64,000 nucleotides of DNA from Actinomycetospora chibensis (lineage in GTDB: Bacteria; Actinomycetota; Actinomycetes; Mycobacteriales; Pseudonocardiaceae). Position numbers and translations under genes: made by a program. Below the pieces are notes generated by a model. The model was not told the origin of the DNA. It saw only the letters and a program-made list of their open reading frames with translations, and searched no databases. The DNA lies in the NCBI RefSeq assembly GCF_028737215.1, contig NZ_JAQZAM010000024.1, positions 1 to 64,000 of the forward strand, given 5' to 3'. Positions 32,934-41,470 of this stretch are shown here, piece by piece; position 1 is the first letter of the stretch, and the number at the start of each line of letters is the position of its first letter.

Positions 32934-33563
32934 ATGTCCGCCCGCGATGCGACCCAGCGGCGACGACGGGCGGCGGAGGTCTACCTCGCCGAGCTCGCCG
33001 AGTGCCCCGGTCACCAGGTCCTGGCCCTCCTCGGCGGTCGGTGGACCACGCTCGTGGTGGAGGCCCTCGCCGACGGGCCGGTGCGTCACGGCGCGCTCGA
33101 GCGCCGTCTCGCGGGGATCACGCGCAAGGTGCTCGCCGAGACCCTGCGGCGGCTGCGCCGGGACGGTCTGGTCGAACGCCGCAGCATCCTCGCCGCCCCG
33201 GTGAGCGTCGACTACCGGCTGACGCCCCTCGGACGGCGGTTCCTCGCCCTGCAACAGGAGGTGCTGGTCTGGGCGGAGCGGCACGCCGGCGAGGTCGCGG
33301 CGGCGCGTGCGGCCTGGGACGCGAGGGGCGACGCGGACGGCGGGACGCCCCCGGAACGGTCATGGGCACAGGACCACCCGCCCGTCGAGCCCGCCCGCCT
33401 CGAGCAGCCGGTGGGCGTCGGCGGCCCTCGCGAGGGGCAGGACCTCGGTCACGCGGGGCGTCAGGCGGCCGAGATCCGCGATCCGGCTCAGACCCGCGAG
33501 CGCGCGGCCGTCGGCCGCCACCTCGTGGACCACGACGCGCGTGCCGCGGATCGGGGGCGGTGA
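32934..33563 (+). CDS. HxlR-family transcriptional regulator
   Basis: The HxlR winged helix occupies roughly residues 20-110 (CPGHQVLALLGGRWTTLVVEALADGPVRHGALERRLAGITRKVLAETLRRLRRDGLVERR...VDYRLTPLGRRFLAL) and begins with the characteristic Cys. Such proteins sense redox or electrophiles. After about residue 130 the frame runs on for 75 low-information residues, overlapping the 3' end of the convergent oxidoreductase by 204 bp; that tail is doubtful. The ATG at 32934 was preferred to one at 32877, which precedes the operator. Confidence 0.82.
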   Translation: MSARDATQRRRRAAEVYLAELAECPGHQVLALLGGRWTTLVVEALADGPVRHGALERRLAGITRKVLAETLRRLRRDGLVERRSILAAPVSVDYRLTPLGRRFLALQQEVLVWAERHAGEVAAARAAWDARGDADGGTPPERSWAQDHPPVEPARLEQPVGVGGPREGQDLGHAGRQAAEIRDPAQTRERAAVGRHLVDHDARAADRGR

Positions 33564-34301
33564 GAACGGGCGGACCAGCGTGACGAACGTGCCGCCCGAG
33601 CGGAGTGCCTCGTGGGCGCCGATCCCGGTCAGGGCGGTGTCGACGACGGCGTCGACACCGCCGCGCCACCGCCTCCTGACCTCGACACCGAGCCGCCCGG
33701 GCTCGTCGGGCACCACGATCACGTCCTGCGCGCCGAGCGCGCGCGCACGCGCCTCCTGACCGGCCCGCACGGCCGCGACGGCGCTGATGCCGCGGTCCCG
33801 GGCGAGCTCGAGGACGAACCCGCCGACCGCGCCCGCGGCTCCGGTGACCAGCACGGTGTCCCCGGTCCGCGCGCGGGCGCCCTCGAGGGCGCCGGAGGCG
33901 GTCAGGCCGCACAGCGGCAGGGCCGCCCGCTCCTCCCACGACCAGTCGCGGGGTGCCGGCGCGAGGGCCGACTCGTCGACGGTGACCGTCTCCGCCTGCG
34001 CGCCGGGCTGCACGAGGACGTCCCGGAGCCCGATCACCGCCTCCCCCACCGCCACCGTCTCGACCGCCGGCCCCACCGCGTCGACCTCGCCGGCCAGATC
34101 CCAGCCCAGTCCCAGCCGTGGCGCGGAGCTCACGAGGCCCGCCGCGCCGAGGCGGCCGGAGCGCGTGGACAGGTCGATGGGGTTCACCGCCGAGGCGGCC
34201 ACGCGGACCCGGACGTCGTGCGCACCGAGCTCCGGTTCGGGCAGGTCGGCGATCTCGAGGACCTCGGGCCCGCCGTGGGCCTTGACGACGAGGGAGAGCA
34301 T
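33360..34301 (-). CDS. Zinc-less MDR oxidoreductase (quinone reductase-like)
   Basis: 313-residue NADPH-dependent medium-chain reductase. GroES-like N-terminal domain (VKAHGGPEVLEIADLPEPELGAHDVRVRVAASAVNPIDLSTRSG), Rossmann loop VTGAAGAVGGFVLELA, and no catalytic zinc cysteines. Similar enzymes reduce quinones or enones. Convergent with hxlR, a pairing often seen where HxlR senses electrophiles. Its 3' end lies antisense to the HxlR tail. Confidence 0.88.
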   Translation of the reverse strand: MLSLVVKAHGGPEVLEIADLPEPELGAHDVRVRVAASAVNPIDLSTRSGRLGAAGLVSSAPRLGLGWDLAGEVDAVGPAVETVAVGEAVIGLRDVLVQPGAQAETVTVDESALAPAPRDWSWEERAALPLCGLTASGALEGARARTGDTVLVTGAAGAVGGFVLELARDRGISAVAAVRAGQEARARALGAQDVIVVPDEPGRLGVEVRRRWRGGVDAVVDTALTGIGAHEALRSGGTFVTLVRPFSPPPIRGTRVVVHEVAADGRALAGLSRIADLGRLTPRVTEVLPLARAADAHRLLEAGGLDGRVVLCP

Positions 34302-34462
34302 GCGTTCCACGCTAGGCAGCGACCGGCCGCGACGGCAGAGCGCACGTCGAGGTGCCGTGGTCACGTGGAGGTGACCTCCGATCGCGAGGCCACGAGGGTC
34401 AGACGCGAGGTGAGGCTGCGCCGCTCCCGCGGCGGTCGAACGGTCGGGTTCGACGCCGAGGC

Positions 34463-35230
34463 CTACTCGGTCGACAGCTCGCCGACGGTCTCGTCGAGCA
34501 GGTCGAGCACCGCCCGCCACGCCCGGACGGTGTGGGCGGGGTGGTACGCCACCCCGGGCACGGTCGCCGTCGGGTGGGTGGTGCCCCCGGTCGGAGAACC
34601 GTCGGGGTGGGTCGGCGCGGCCCAGAACGCGTGCTGGGCCCCGCCGTAGACGTGCACGCGCCAGTCGACTTCGGCGTCCTGCAGTGCCGCGCCGAATGCC
34701 AGGACCTGATCAGGCGTGCACAGCGGGTCCTCCGAGCCGGTGGCGAGCAGAAAGGTGGCCCCGACCGCGGTCCAGTCCTCGGCGCGGGCGGGCGGCAGGC
34801 CGGGATGGACGACGGCGACACCGCGGAACGGCACCCCCGCACGGGCGAGCTCGAGGACGACGGATCCGCCCGCGCCGTAACCGAGGGCGGCGAGGCGGCC
34901 CGGGTCGGCGTCGGGCTCGGCGAGCAGGACGTCGAGGGCCGCCCGGCCGATGGCCCGCATCCGGTCGAGGTCGCCGATCAGCGGCAGGACCCGGGCCAGC
35001 ATCTCCTCCGGAGCGCCGCCGAACCACCGACCGCCGTGGTAGTCCATCGCCAGGGCCAGGTAACCCCGCTCGGCGAGGTGGTCGGCGCGGCGGCGCTGGA
35101 AGTCGTCGAGACCGATCCCGTCGTGGCCGATCAGCACCGCCGGCCACGGTCCCGCACCCTCGGGCCGTGCCATGTGCCCGACCATCACCAGACCGTCGGC
35201 GTCGTACATGACCTCGCGCGTGGCGACCAT
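34463..35230 (-). CDS. Dienelactone-hydrolase-like protein lacking the nucleophile Cys
   Basis: 255-residue DLH-family alpha/beta protein. The acid and His of the triad are present (GSEDPLCTPDQ and GGAQHAFW), as is GLDDFQRRRADHLAERGYLALAMDYHGG. At the nucleophile elbow, where the family has GYCxGG, this protein reads GYGAGG (near residue 117). The bases give GGC, so Gly replaces Cys. It may be a non-hydrolytic or altered enzyme. It stands alone, upstream of the oxidoreductase on the same strand. Confidence 0.85.
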   Translation of the reverse strand: MVATREVMYDADGLVMVGHMARPEGAGPWPAVLIGHDGIGLDDFQRRRADHLAERGYLALAMDYHGGRWFGGAPEEMLARVLPLIGDLDRMRAIGRAALDVLLAEPDADPGRLAALGYGAGGSVVLELARAGVPFRGVAVVHPGLPPARAEDWTAVGATFLLATGSEDPLCTPDQVLAFGAALQDAEVDWRVHVYGGAQHAFWAAPTHPDGSPTGGTTHPTATVPGVAYHPAHTVRAWRAVLDLLDETVGELSTE

Positions 35231-35460
35231 GCGCCGACGCTAGCCAGCGTGCCGCGCTCGGCGGCGAGGGTTCGCTCTCGGCCGAACACGCCGGCGCAGC
35301 TCACGGCGGATCGAGAGCCGGGAAGCGGTGCGCTCAGCGCGGCGGTGCCCGCGGGCCGGACCCGGACTTCATCCCGGGGGGAGGGACGGCGTCCGGGCCC
35401 GGCGCTGTTGATGGTGGCACCTCGGGCACGCCGTGGGCGACACCCGCGCCTCGGGCTCTC

Positions 35461-35910
35461 TCAGCGGGGCACCGAGGGTGAAGCCGAGCCCGTCGTCGCC
35501 GAGCGAGGCCACGAGCCTCGCATCGACTCGCGAGCACTCGTCTTCTTGCTGTGCAGCAGCGCCGCCTCGATGCCGCGACGGACATGCTCAGGCGCCTCGA
35601 CGTCCATGACGATGCGGTGGAACGGACGCCCCGAGAGATAGACGACCACGACATGGGCGCCCTGACGAACGCCCCAGAGCTGTCGGCGTTCACCGACTCC
35701 CCAGGAGCCCGCACGGAGCCTCCGGGGCCACCAGGAGCCGGGGCACGGAAACCGGGGGCTCGAGGCGACGGCGTCGCCCCGCGTCATCACCCGCGTCCCG
35801 ATGATCCGCTCGAAGGGCACGTCGAGTCCCCGCGAGCCCGCGGCGAGCCGATCGGTCCCGGTGAACCGGACGCGGAGCCCGGTCGGTCGGACGACGAGGT
35901 CAATGGCCAT
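35461..35910 (-). CDS. Hypothetical protein, PH-like fold suspected
   Basis: 149 residues. Segments such as LRVRFTGTDRLAAGSRGLDVPFERIIGTRVMTRGDA, PGSWWPRRLRAGSWG, RRQLWGVRQGAHVVVVYLSGRPFHRIVMDVEAPEHV recall a family of small actinobacterial proteins with a bacterial PH-like beta sandwich; function unknown. Residues after about 120 (KKTSARESMRG...) are low-complexity and may reflect a displaced stop. Confidence 0.6.
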   Translation of the reverse strand: MAIDLVVRPTGLRVRFTGTDRLAAGSRGLDVPFERIIGTRVMTRGDAVASSPRFPCPGSWWPRRLRAGSWGVGERRQLWGVRQGAHVVVVYLSGRPFHRIVMDVEAPEHVRRGIEAALLHSKKTSARESMRGSWPRSATTGSASPSVPR

Positions 35911-36164
35911 CGGCCCTCAGCTCTGGACGAGAGCAGGCGAGCGCCCGCCCTAGCGGCGCCACCCCCAGGGGCTGGAGGGCGACCAGGATCGTCACCCTGT
36001 CGCCGGCGGACACCCCGGAGTTACCGGTGTGGAGCCCCCGCGGCCCGAGTTGGTTCCCGCGCCGGTGTCCCTGTCGTCAACCGGAGGTACCAGCACGTCC
36101 GACTGTCGGGCCTCGAGAGTGCATCGGAGGTGTCTCCTCCTGACCTCGAGCGACGTCCGGTGTC

Positions 36165-36418
36165 TCAGGGCTCGGCGAGCAACGGCAGTACGTGCCCTCG
36201 GAAGAACGCGGCGTCGGCCGGGTTCGACAGCGTCCCCGCGCCCGCTTCCCGCGGCACCCACCGGGCCTCCGGGTTGGCCGGATCGCGAGGCTGCAGAGTG
36301 GCCTCGGGGCTTCGACGTGACCCTTGGGCAACGACCACGTCCGCGCCCGTTGACGGACGACCACCACCCGGCCGTGGGGATCGACGATCACTCCACCCGC
36401 GGCGTGGCTCCGAAGCAC
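36165..36418 (-). pseudogene. NUDIX hydrolase remnant, NUDIX box deleted
   Basis: The GTG-started frame encodes a clear NUDIX N-terminus (SHAAGGVIVDPHGRVVVVRQ, TWSLPKGHVE) that stops resembling the family right where the NUDIX box (Gx5Ex7REUxEExGU) should be. The following bases, in another frame, read DPANPEARWVPREAG and NPADAAFFRGHVLPLL, the typical NUDIX C-terminus, ending at 36165. The middle, including the metal-binding Glu residues, is missing. An inactivated gene. Confidence 0.7.
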
Positions 36419-36449
36419 GGTGGGAGTGTGCCCGGTCGAGCCTCCGGGC

Positions 36450-36959
36450 TCAGTGCAGCGCAGCCTTGAGCGCGACGATGGTGGAACCGACGAGGATCGA
36501 CGCGACGGTCCAGGCCACCCGGACGACCGGTCGACGGTGCGTGGCGCGCCCGGCCAGGGCGCTGCAGACTGCGAGCGCCGCGACCCCGACCCACAGCGTG
36601 ATGTCGATGCGGGTGGAGAGGTCGATGCGCAGCAGGGCCAGCACCAGCAGGACGACGCCGGCCACGAGCCCCGGAACGGCAGCCCAGGCGCTCCTCTGCA
36701 GGGCGGCGCGCAGCTCGTGCGCCAACCGCGCCGCGACGCCCGTGTACGCGCGGCCCACCACCTCGGTGTACGCCTCGGCCAGGAAGATCACGATGCCCGT
36801 GCCCGCCACGGTCAACGCCGTCACCCACGGCCCCGGCTCGTGGTCGCCGAGGTAGGCGAGCACCGACACGGCGATCACGGTGCCGTAGATCGCGGCACGG
36901 ACCCGGGTGGCGGCGTGCTCGTCCGACCTCGCCGGCGTCGTGGCGGTGCGTTCGACCAT
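36450..36959 (-). CDS. Membrane protein, about five helices
   Basis: 169 residues from the ATG at 36959; upstream in-frame residues are Pro/Arg-rich and dropped. The short polar N-terminus (VERTATTPARSDEHAATRVR) is followed by hydrophobic segments (AIYGTVIAVSVLAYLGD, VTALTVAGTGIVIFLAEAYTEVVG, WAAVPGLVAGVVLLVLALL, ITLWVGVAALAVCSALAG, VAWTVASILVGSTIVAL). Actinobacterial homologues are, to my knowledge, uncharacterised. Divergent from the alkylsulfatase. Confidence 0.7.
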   Translation of the reverse strand: MVERTATTPARSDEHAATRVRAAIYGTVIAVSVLAYLGDHEPGPWVTALTVAGTGIVIFLAEAYTEVVGRAYTGVAARLAHELRAALQRSAWAAVPGLVAGVVLLVLALLRIDLSTRIDITLWVGVAALAVCSALAGRATHRRPVVRVAWTVASILVGSTIVALKAALH

Positions 36960-36993
36960 GACGGAAGGGTAGGGCGGCCGGCGTCGGATAGGG

Positions 36994-37020
36994 GTCCCCC
37001 GCGGGGGATGAGCGGGGGAC
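36994..37020. promoter_or_regulatory. Palindrome in alkylsulfatase upstream region
   Basis: TCCCCCGCGGGGGA (36995-37008) is a perfect palindrome. GTCCCCCGC at 36994 also pairs with GCGGGGGAC at 37012-37020 as a 9-bp stem with a 9-nt loop. It lies between the divergent membrane protein and alkylsulfatase genes. Confidence 0.3.
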
Positions 37021-37138
37021 GCACCGTCGGGCGTGCCACTCATCCCGCGCGGGTGAACCGGATCGCGGCCCGGGTTCCTAGCGTCGTCGGCAGTCGGCCC
37101 GCCCCGAGCACCGTCACCTGCCTCAGGAGCTCTGCATC

Positions 37139-38959
37139 ATGCTGATGAAGGACGAGTCGCGCGGCGGCGACGTCTCGGACCGGCGGGATCTCGCCGACGC
37201 CGACCGCGGCCTCATCGGGACCCTCGAGCCGATGGTCATCACGGCCGCGGACGGCCGCGTCGTGTGGGACATGGACCAGTGGTCCTTCCTCGACGCCGAG
37301 TGTCCGGACACCGTCGAGCCCAGCCTCTGGCGGCAGGCTCAGCTCACCGCGAAGCACGGGCTCTACGAGGTCAGCGAGGGCATCTACCAGGTCCGCGGCT
37401 TCGACATGTCCAACATGACCCTCATCGAGGGCGACCGCGGCGTCATCGTGATCGACCCCCTGATCTCGGCCGAGACGGCGGCCGCCGCGCTGGCGCTCTA
37501 CCGACGGCACCGCGGCGACCGGCCCGTGTCCGCGGTGATCTACACCCACGCCCACCTCGACCACTTCGGCGGCGTGCTCGGGGTGGTCGACGCCGCCACC
37601 GACGTCCCGATCATCGCCCCCGAGCACTTCCTCGAGCACGCGGTGTCGGAGAACGTCTACGCCGGGGTCGCGATGCTGCGCCGCAGCTACTACTACGCCG
37701 CGGTCCACCTCGCGAAGAGCCCGACCGGCACCGTGGGCATCGGCCTCGGCGCGGGCGGGTCGACCGGGACCCCCGGACTGATCGCTCCCACCCTCGAGAT
37801 CACGCACACCGGCCAGGAGGAGACGGTCGACGGCGTGCGGATGGTCTTCCAGATGACCCCGGGCACCGAGTGCCCCGCCGAGATGAACCTCGCGTTCCCC
37901 GACAGGCGGGCGCTGTGCATGGCGGAGAACGCCACCCACAACCTCCACAACCTGCTGACGCTGCGAGGTGCGCAGGTGCGCGACCCCCGCATCTGGTCGC
38001 GCTACCTGGCCGAGGCGATCGACCTCTTCGCCCGCGACAGCGACGTCGTGTTCGCCTCGCACCACTGGCCGACCTGGGGGACCGAGGACATCGTCGGCTA
38101 CCTGACCCAGCAACGGGACCTCTACGCCTACCTGCACGACCAGACCCTGCGGCTGATCAACAAGGGCTACGTCGCCGCGGAGATCGCCGAGATGATCGAG
38201 ATGCCACCGGCCCTGGAGAAGGCCTGGCACACCCACGGCTACTACGGGTCGGTCAACCACAACGTCAAGGCGATCTACCAGCGCTATCTCGGGTGGTACG
38301 ACGCGAACCCGGCCCACCTCTGGCAGCACCCGCCCGAGGCGGCGGGGAAGCGCTACGTCGCGGCGCTGGGCGGCCAGGAAGCCACCGTCGCCGCCGCCCG
38401 CGGGTTCGGCGCCGACGGCGACCTGCGCTTCGCCGCCGAGCTCGCCAGCCATGCCGTCTTCGCCGATCCGGACGACCGGGCGGCGCGGGAGGTGCTGGCC
38501 GAGGTCCTGGAGCAGCTCGGCTACGGGGCCGAGAACGCCACGTGGCGCAACGCCTACCTCACGGGCGCTCGCGAGCTCCGCGCGACGTCGATCGAGCACA
38601 CAGAGCTCGACTCGTCAGGGATGGCGCCGGCCCTGACCGTCACCCAGCTGTTCGACTCCGTGGCCATCCGCGTCGTCGGGGAGAAGGCCTGGGAGGAGGG
38701 GTTCGCGATCGCCTGGACCCTGAGCGACACCGGCGAGCACTTCCACATGGAGTTGAGCAACGGCGCGCTCATCCACCACCCCACGGCCGGGACGCGGGAC
38801 GCGGACCTGACCGTGACGCTGACGCGGCCGCAGCTGCTCGCCCTGCTCTCCTCCGGCGCCACCGACGGCGTCGAGCTGGCCGGGGACGCGGGCGTCCTCG
38901 CACGCCTGAACGCGTTGACCGACGCGCCGGACCCCGACTTCGCCGTCGTCACGCCCTAG
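37139..38959 (+). CDS. Alkylsulfatase, metallo-beta-lactamase fold (SdsA1-like)
   Basis: Hydrolyses primary or secondary alkyl sulfates to alcohol and sulfate. 606 residues, close to characterised enzymes. Binuclear zinc ligands are in THAHLDHFGG, TECPAEMN, MAENATHNLHN and FASHHWPTWG. A dimerisation domain (about 400-480) and a C-terminal SCP-2-like domain (LTVTQLFDSVAIRV...LTVTLTRPQLLALL) follow the catalytic part. AGGAG precedes the ATG. No signal peptide, so a cytoplasmic enzyme. Monocistronic; convergent with the betaine operon. Confidence 0.92.
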   Translation: MLMKDESRGGDVSDRRDLADADRGLIGTLEPMVITAADGRVVWDMDQWSFLDAECPDTVEPSLWRQAQLTAKHGLYEVSEGIYQVRGFDMSNMTLIEGDRGVIVIDPLISAETAAAALALYRRHRGDRPVSAVIYTHAHLDHFGGVLGVVDAATDVPIIAPEHFLEHAVSENVYAGVAMLRRSYYYAAVHLAKSPTGTVGIGLGAGGSTGTPGLIAPTLEITHTGQEETVDGVRMVFQMTPGTECPAEMNLAFPDRRALCMAENATHNLHNLLTLRGAQVRDPRIWSRYLAEAIDLFARDSDVVFASHHWPTWGTEDIVGYLTQQRDLYAYLHDQTLRLINKGYVAAEIAEMIEMPPALEKAWHTHGYYGSVNHNVKAIYQRYLGWYDANPAHLWQHPPEAAGKRYVAALGGQEATVAAARGFGADGDLRFAAELASHAVFADPDDRAAREVLAEVLEQLGYGAENATWRNAYLTGARELRATSIEHTELDSSGMAPALTVTQLFDSVAIRVVGEKAWEEGFAIAWTLSDTGEHFHMELSNGALIHHPTAGTRDADLTVTLTRPQLLALLSSGATDGVELAGDAGVLARLNALTDAPDPDFAVVTP

Positions 38960-38980
38960 TCCGGACGTCGGGACGCCCGC

Positions 38981-39008
38981 TCAGCTCCAGGGGGTCAGCT
39001 CCAGGGGA
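38981..39008. repeat. 14-bp tandem duplication over a stop codon
   Basis: TCAGCTCCAGGGGG is followed directly by TCAGCTCCAGGGGA (13 of 14 identical). The second copy encodes the end and stop of the FAD oxidoreductase on the minus strand; the first copy repeats that ending just downstream. Confidence 0.7.
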
Positions 39009-40332
39009 AGGGCGAGTGGCTGGTGGGATGCAGTTCGCCACGCTCGTAGCGGGCGAGGCGGAAGGGCTCGAGCAGCTCCTGGGGCTCGCCGAGCAGCTCG
39101 CGGGCCACGAGGGCGCCGACACCGATCATCTTGTAGCCGTGGTTGGAGTCCGCGATGACGTAGGCGTTCTCCCGGAACGTGTCGAACACCGGGAAGCTGT
39201 CCGGGGTGAAGGCCCCGATCCCGCCCGAGGGCTCCTTGCGGTAGATGTCGCGACGGCCTTCGAAGCGCTTGTGGCAGGCGGCCAGCGCGGAGGTCCACAT
39301 GCGGACGAAGTCCTCGCCGACGACGAACTCCGGGCTCGCCGTCCCGTACGGGTCGACGGCGACGGAGTCGGCCGGACGCCCGATCGGCTCGGGTGAGGCG
39401 CCACCCTGCACGCCGCCGAAGTGGAAGTCGGGCTTGTAGTAGATGCCCCAGATCCGGTCGGTGATCAGCGTGCCGTCGACGTCGTCGTAGAGCGGCGCGT
39501 CGGAGTCGACGTGGATCACCGGGGGGAACTCGCCCCGGTTGTCCATGAACTCCTGGGGGTCGACGTCGAGAATCCCCTCCTGCAGCGCCCAGTAGGTCCA
39601 CATGGGCGCGTCGGGGACGACACGTCCGTCGGGTGTGCGGACCGTGACCGTACTCGGCAGGTCGAGCATCGCCCACAGGTCCCGGACCCACGGGCCGGCG
39701 GCGGCGACCACGTGCTCGCACGCGATCACGCCGGCGTCGGTCTCGACCGCAGCGACCCGGCCGCCCTCGAGCCGCATGCCGGTGACGGTCACGCCGGTCG
39801 CGATGCGCACCCCGGCGTCGCGCACCTTCTCCGCCAGGCCCCGCAGGGACGCCACGTTGTTGGCGTAGCCCCCGCGCTTCTCGTGGAGGATCACCGAGAC
39901 GCCGGGCGCCTGCCAGTCGGAGAACATCTCGTGCATGTACTCGTGGCAGGCGTCGACGCCCTCGACGAGCACGGACTCGTAGCCGATCGCCTGCTGCTCG
40001 GCGTGGATCTGCACCACGTCGTCGCGCATGGCGTCGGGAGCGGCCTGGATGTAGCCGACCCCGTGGTACGAGAACGCCTCCGGGTCGGACTCCCACACGT
40101 CCACCGAGTGCGCCATGAGCCGGCGCATCGCGGGCTGGAAGTAGTTGTTGCGGATCACCCCGCACGCCACGCCCGAGGCGCCCGCGCCGATGCCGGTCTT
40201 GTCGACGACCAGGACGTCGCCGCCGTCACCGAGGCCGCGCTCCGCCAGCTCCGTGGCGAGGTGCCACGCGGTCGACAGTCCGTGGATCCCGGCGCCGACG
40301 ATCACGTACCGGGCGTTCGAGGGGACGTTCAT
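38995..40332 (-). CDS. DAO-family FAD oxidoreductase (amine/sarcosine oxidase-like)
   Basis: 445-residue flavoprotein of the D-amino-acid oxidase/sarcosine oxidase fold. FAD loop YVIVGAGIHGLSTAWHLA; GVACGVIRNNYFQPAMRRLM follows the GTGIGAGASG segment; C-terminal DSFPVFDTFRENAYVIADSNHGYKMIGVGALVARELLGE. Such enzymes oxidatively remove N-methyl groups or oxidise secondary amines. It is last in the five-gene operon, 31 bases after the epimerase-like gene, with GGGAGAG before the ATG. Expected role: oxidation of an N-methylated or cyclic amino acid (inference). Confidence 0.87.
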   Translation of the reverse strand: MNVPSNARYVIVGAGIHGLSTAWHLATELAERGLGDGGDVLVVDKTGIGAGASGVACGVIRNNYFQPAMRRLMAHSVDVWESDPEAFSYHGVGYIQAAPDAMRDDVVQIHAEQQAIGYESVLVEGVDACHEYMHEMFSDWQAPGVSVILHEKRGGYANNVASLRGLAEKVRDAGVRIATGVTVTGMRLEGGRVAAVETDAGVIACEHVVAAAGPWVRDLWAMLDLPSTVTVRTPDGRVVPDAPMWTYWALQEGILDVDPQEFMDNRGEFPPVIHVDSDAPLYDDVDGTLITDRIWGIYYKPDFHFGGVQGGASPEPIGRPADSVAVDPYGTASPEFVVGEDFVRMWTSALAACHKRFEGRRDIYRKEPSGGIGAFTPDSFPVFDTFRENAYVIADSNHGYKMIGVGALVARELLGEPQELLEPFRLARYERGELHPTSHSPFPWS

Positions 40333-40363
40333 CGTTCTCTCCCGTGGTGGAGCGGTTGTGGTG

Positions 40364-41467
40364 TCACGCGAAGGAGGCGACGGGCGCGCCGAAGACGCCC
40401 TCGTCGGGGACGACGCCGAGCCCTGGACCGGTCGGCACCGAGATGCGTCCCTTCTCGACCCGCACCGGGTTCGTCGAGTCGTCGTGGCCGTCCATGAACG
40501 GCTCGGCCAGCCAGACGCCCTCGAGCAGGCGCGGGTGGACCGTGGCCCCGAGGTGCGCGCAGGCGGCCGCGATGATGTCGCCGCCCCAGGAGTCGTCGCA
40601 GGTGTGGGGCAGGGAGCGTGCCTCGCAGAGATCCCGCACGGTGGCCATCGCGCCGAGACCGCCGAGGCGCGTGACCTTCAGGCCGAACCCGTCGCACACC
40701 CCGAGCGAGATCGCCCGGAGCACGTGGCCCACCGACTCCGTGTTCTCGTCGAGGTAGACCGCGTGGTGCAGCTGCCCGCGGATCGCCGCGATCTCCTCCA
40801 TGGTGTTGCAGGGCTGCTCGAGCACGAGGGGGATGTCGGCGCACTCCCGGCTGAGCCGGAGGGCGTCCCGGGAGGTCAGCGCTCGGTTGGCGTCGACGGC
40901 CAGGCGTGTTAAGCCCGTCGCCTCCCACACCTTCCGGACCGTCTCGATGTCGACGTCGACCGGCCGTCCGCCGATCTTGACCTGGAGGCGGGGATAGCCC
41001 TCGGCGATCTTCTCCGCGGCGGTGCGGGCGACATCGTCCGGCTCGCCGACGGTCAGCGAGTAGTAGGCGTCCACCCGGTCGCTCGTCGCGCCGCCGAGGA
41101 GGTCGCACACCCGCAGGCCGTGCGCCTTCCCGAGGAGGTCGTGCACCGCGATGTCGATCGCCGCCTTCGCGTAGGCGTGGCCGTTCAGTAGCCCGTGCAG
41201 CGCCCGCTGGATCGCCAGCGGACCCGTCGCGGGACGTCCGATCAGCCCGGGCGCCATCTGCTGCAGCGCCGCGCGTGCTCCCAGGGCGTGGGACGGCGCG
41301 TAGGTGGGGCCCACCGGGCACGTCTCCCCCCAGCCGGAGACGCCCGTGTCCGACACGATCTCCACGATCGTCGAGTCCATCGCCGTGTACGCGCCCTCGG
41401 ACATGCGGTAGACCGCGCCGCTCAGCGGACGATCCTTCTGGTACACGTGGACCTCGGCGATGCGCAT
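40364..41467 (-). CDS. Enolase-superfamily epimerase/dehydratase, hydroxyproline-betaine epimerase-like
   Basis: 367-residue mandelate racemase/muconate lactonising enzyme family protein. Catalytic lysines are in LQVKIGG and LKVTRLGG; metal ligands are Asp in AVDANR, Glu in VLEQPCNT and Asp in YLDENTE. The segments [60 protein letters not shown] and [21 protein letters not shown] closely follow, from memory, 4-hydroxyproline betaine 2-epimerase (HpbD) and the related cis-3-hydroxyproline dehydratases. Its place between Rieske and FAD demethylase-type enzymes supports a betaine role. Confidence 0.9.
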   Translation of the reverse strand: MRIAEVHVYQKDRPLSGAVYRMSEGAYTAMDSTIVEIVSDTGVSGWGETCPVGPTYAPSHALGARAALQQMAPGLIGRPATGPLAIQRALHGLLNGHAYAKAAIDIAVHDLLGKAHGLRVCDLLGGATSDRVDAYYSLTVGEPDDVARTAAEKIAEGYPRLQVKIGGRPVDVDIETVRKVWEATGLTRLAVDANRALTSRDALRLSRECADIPLVLEQPCNTMEEIAAIRGQLHHAVYLDENTESVGHVLRAISLGVCDGFGLKVTRLGGLGAMATVRDLCEARSLPHTCDDSWGGDIIAAACAHLGATVHPRLLEGVWLAEPFMDGHDDSTNPVRVEKGRISVPTGPGLGVVPDEGVFGAPVASFA

Positions 41468-41470
41468 GGC

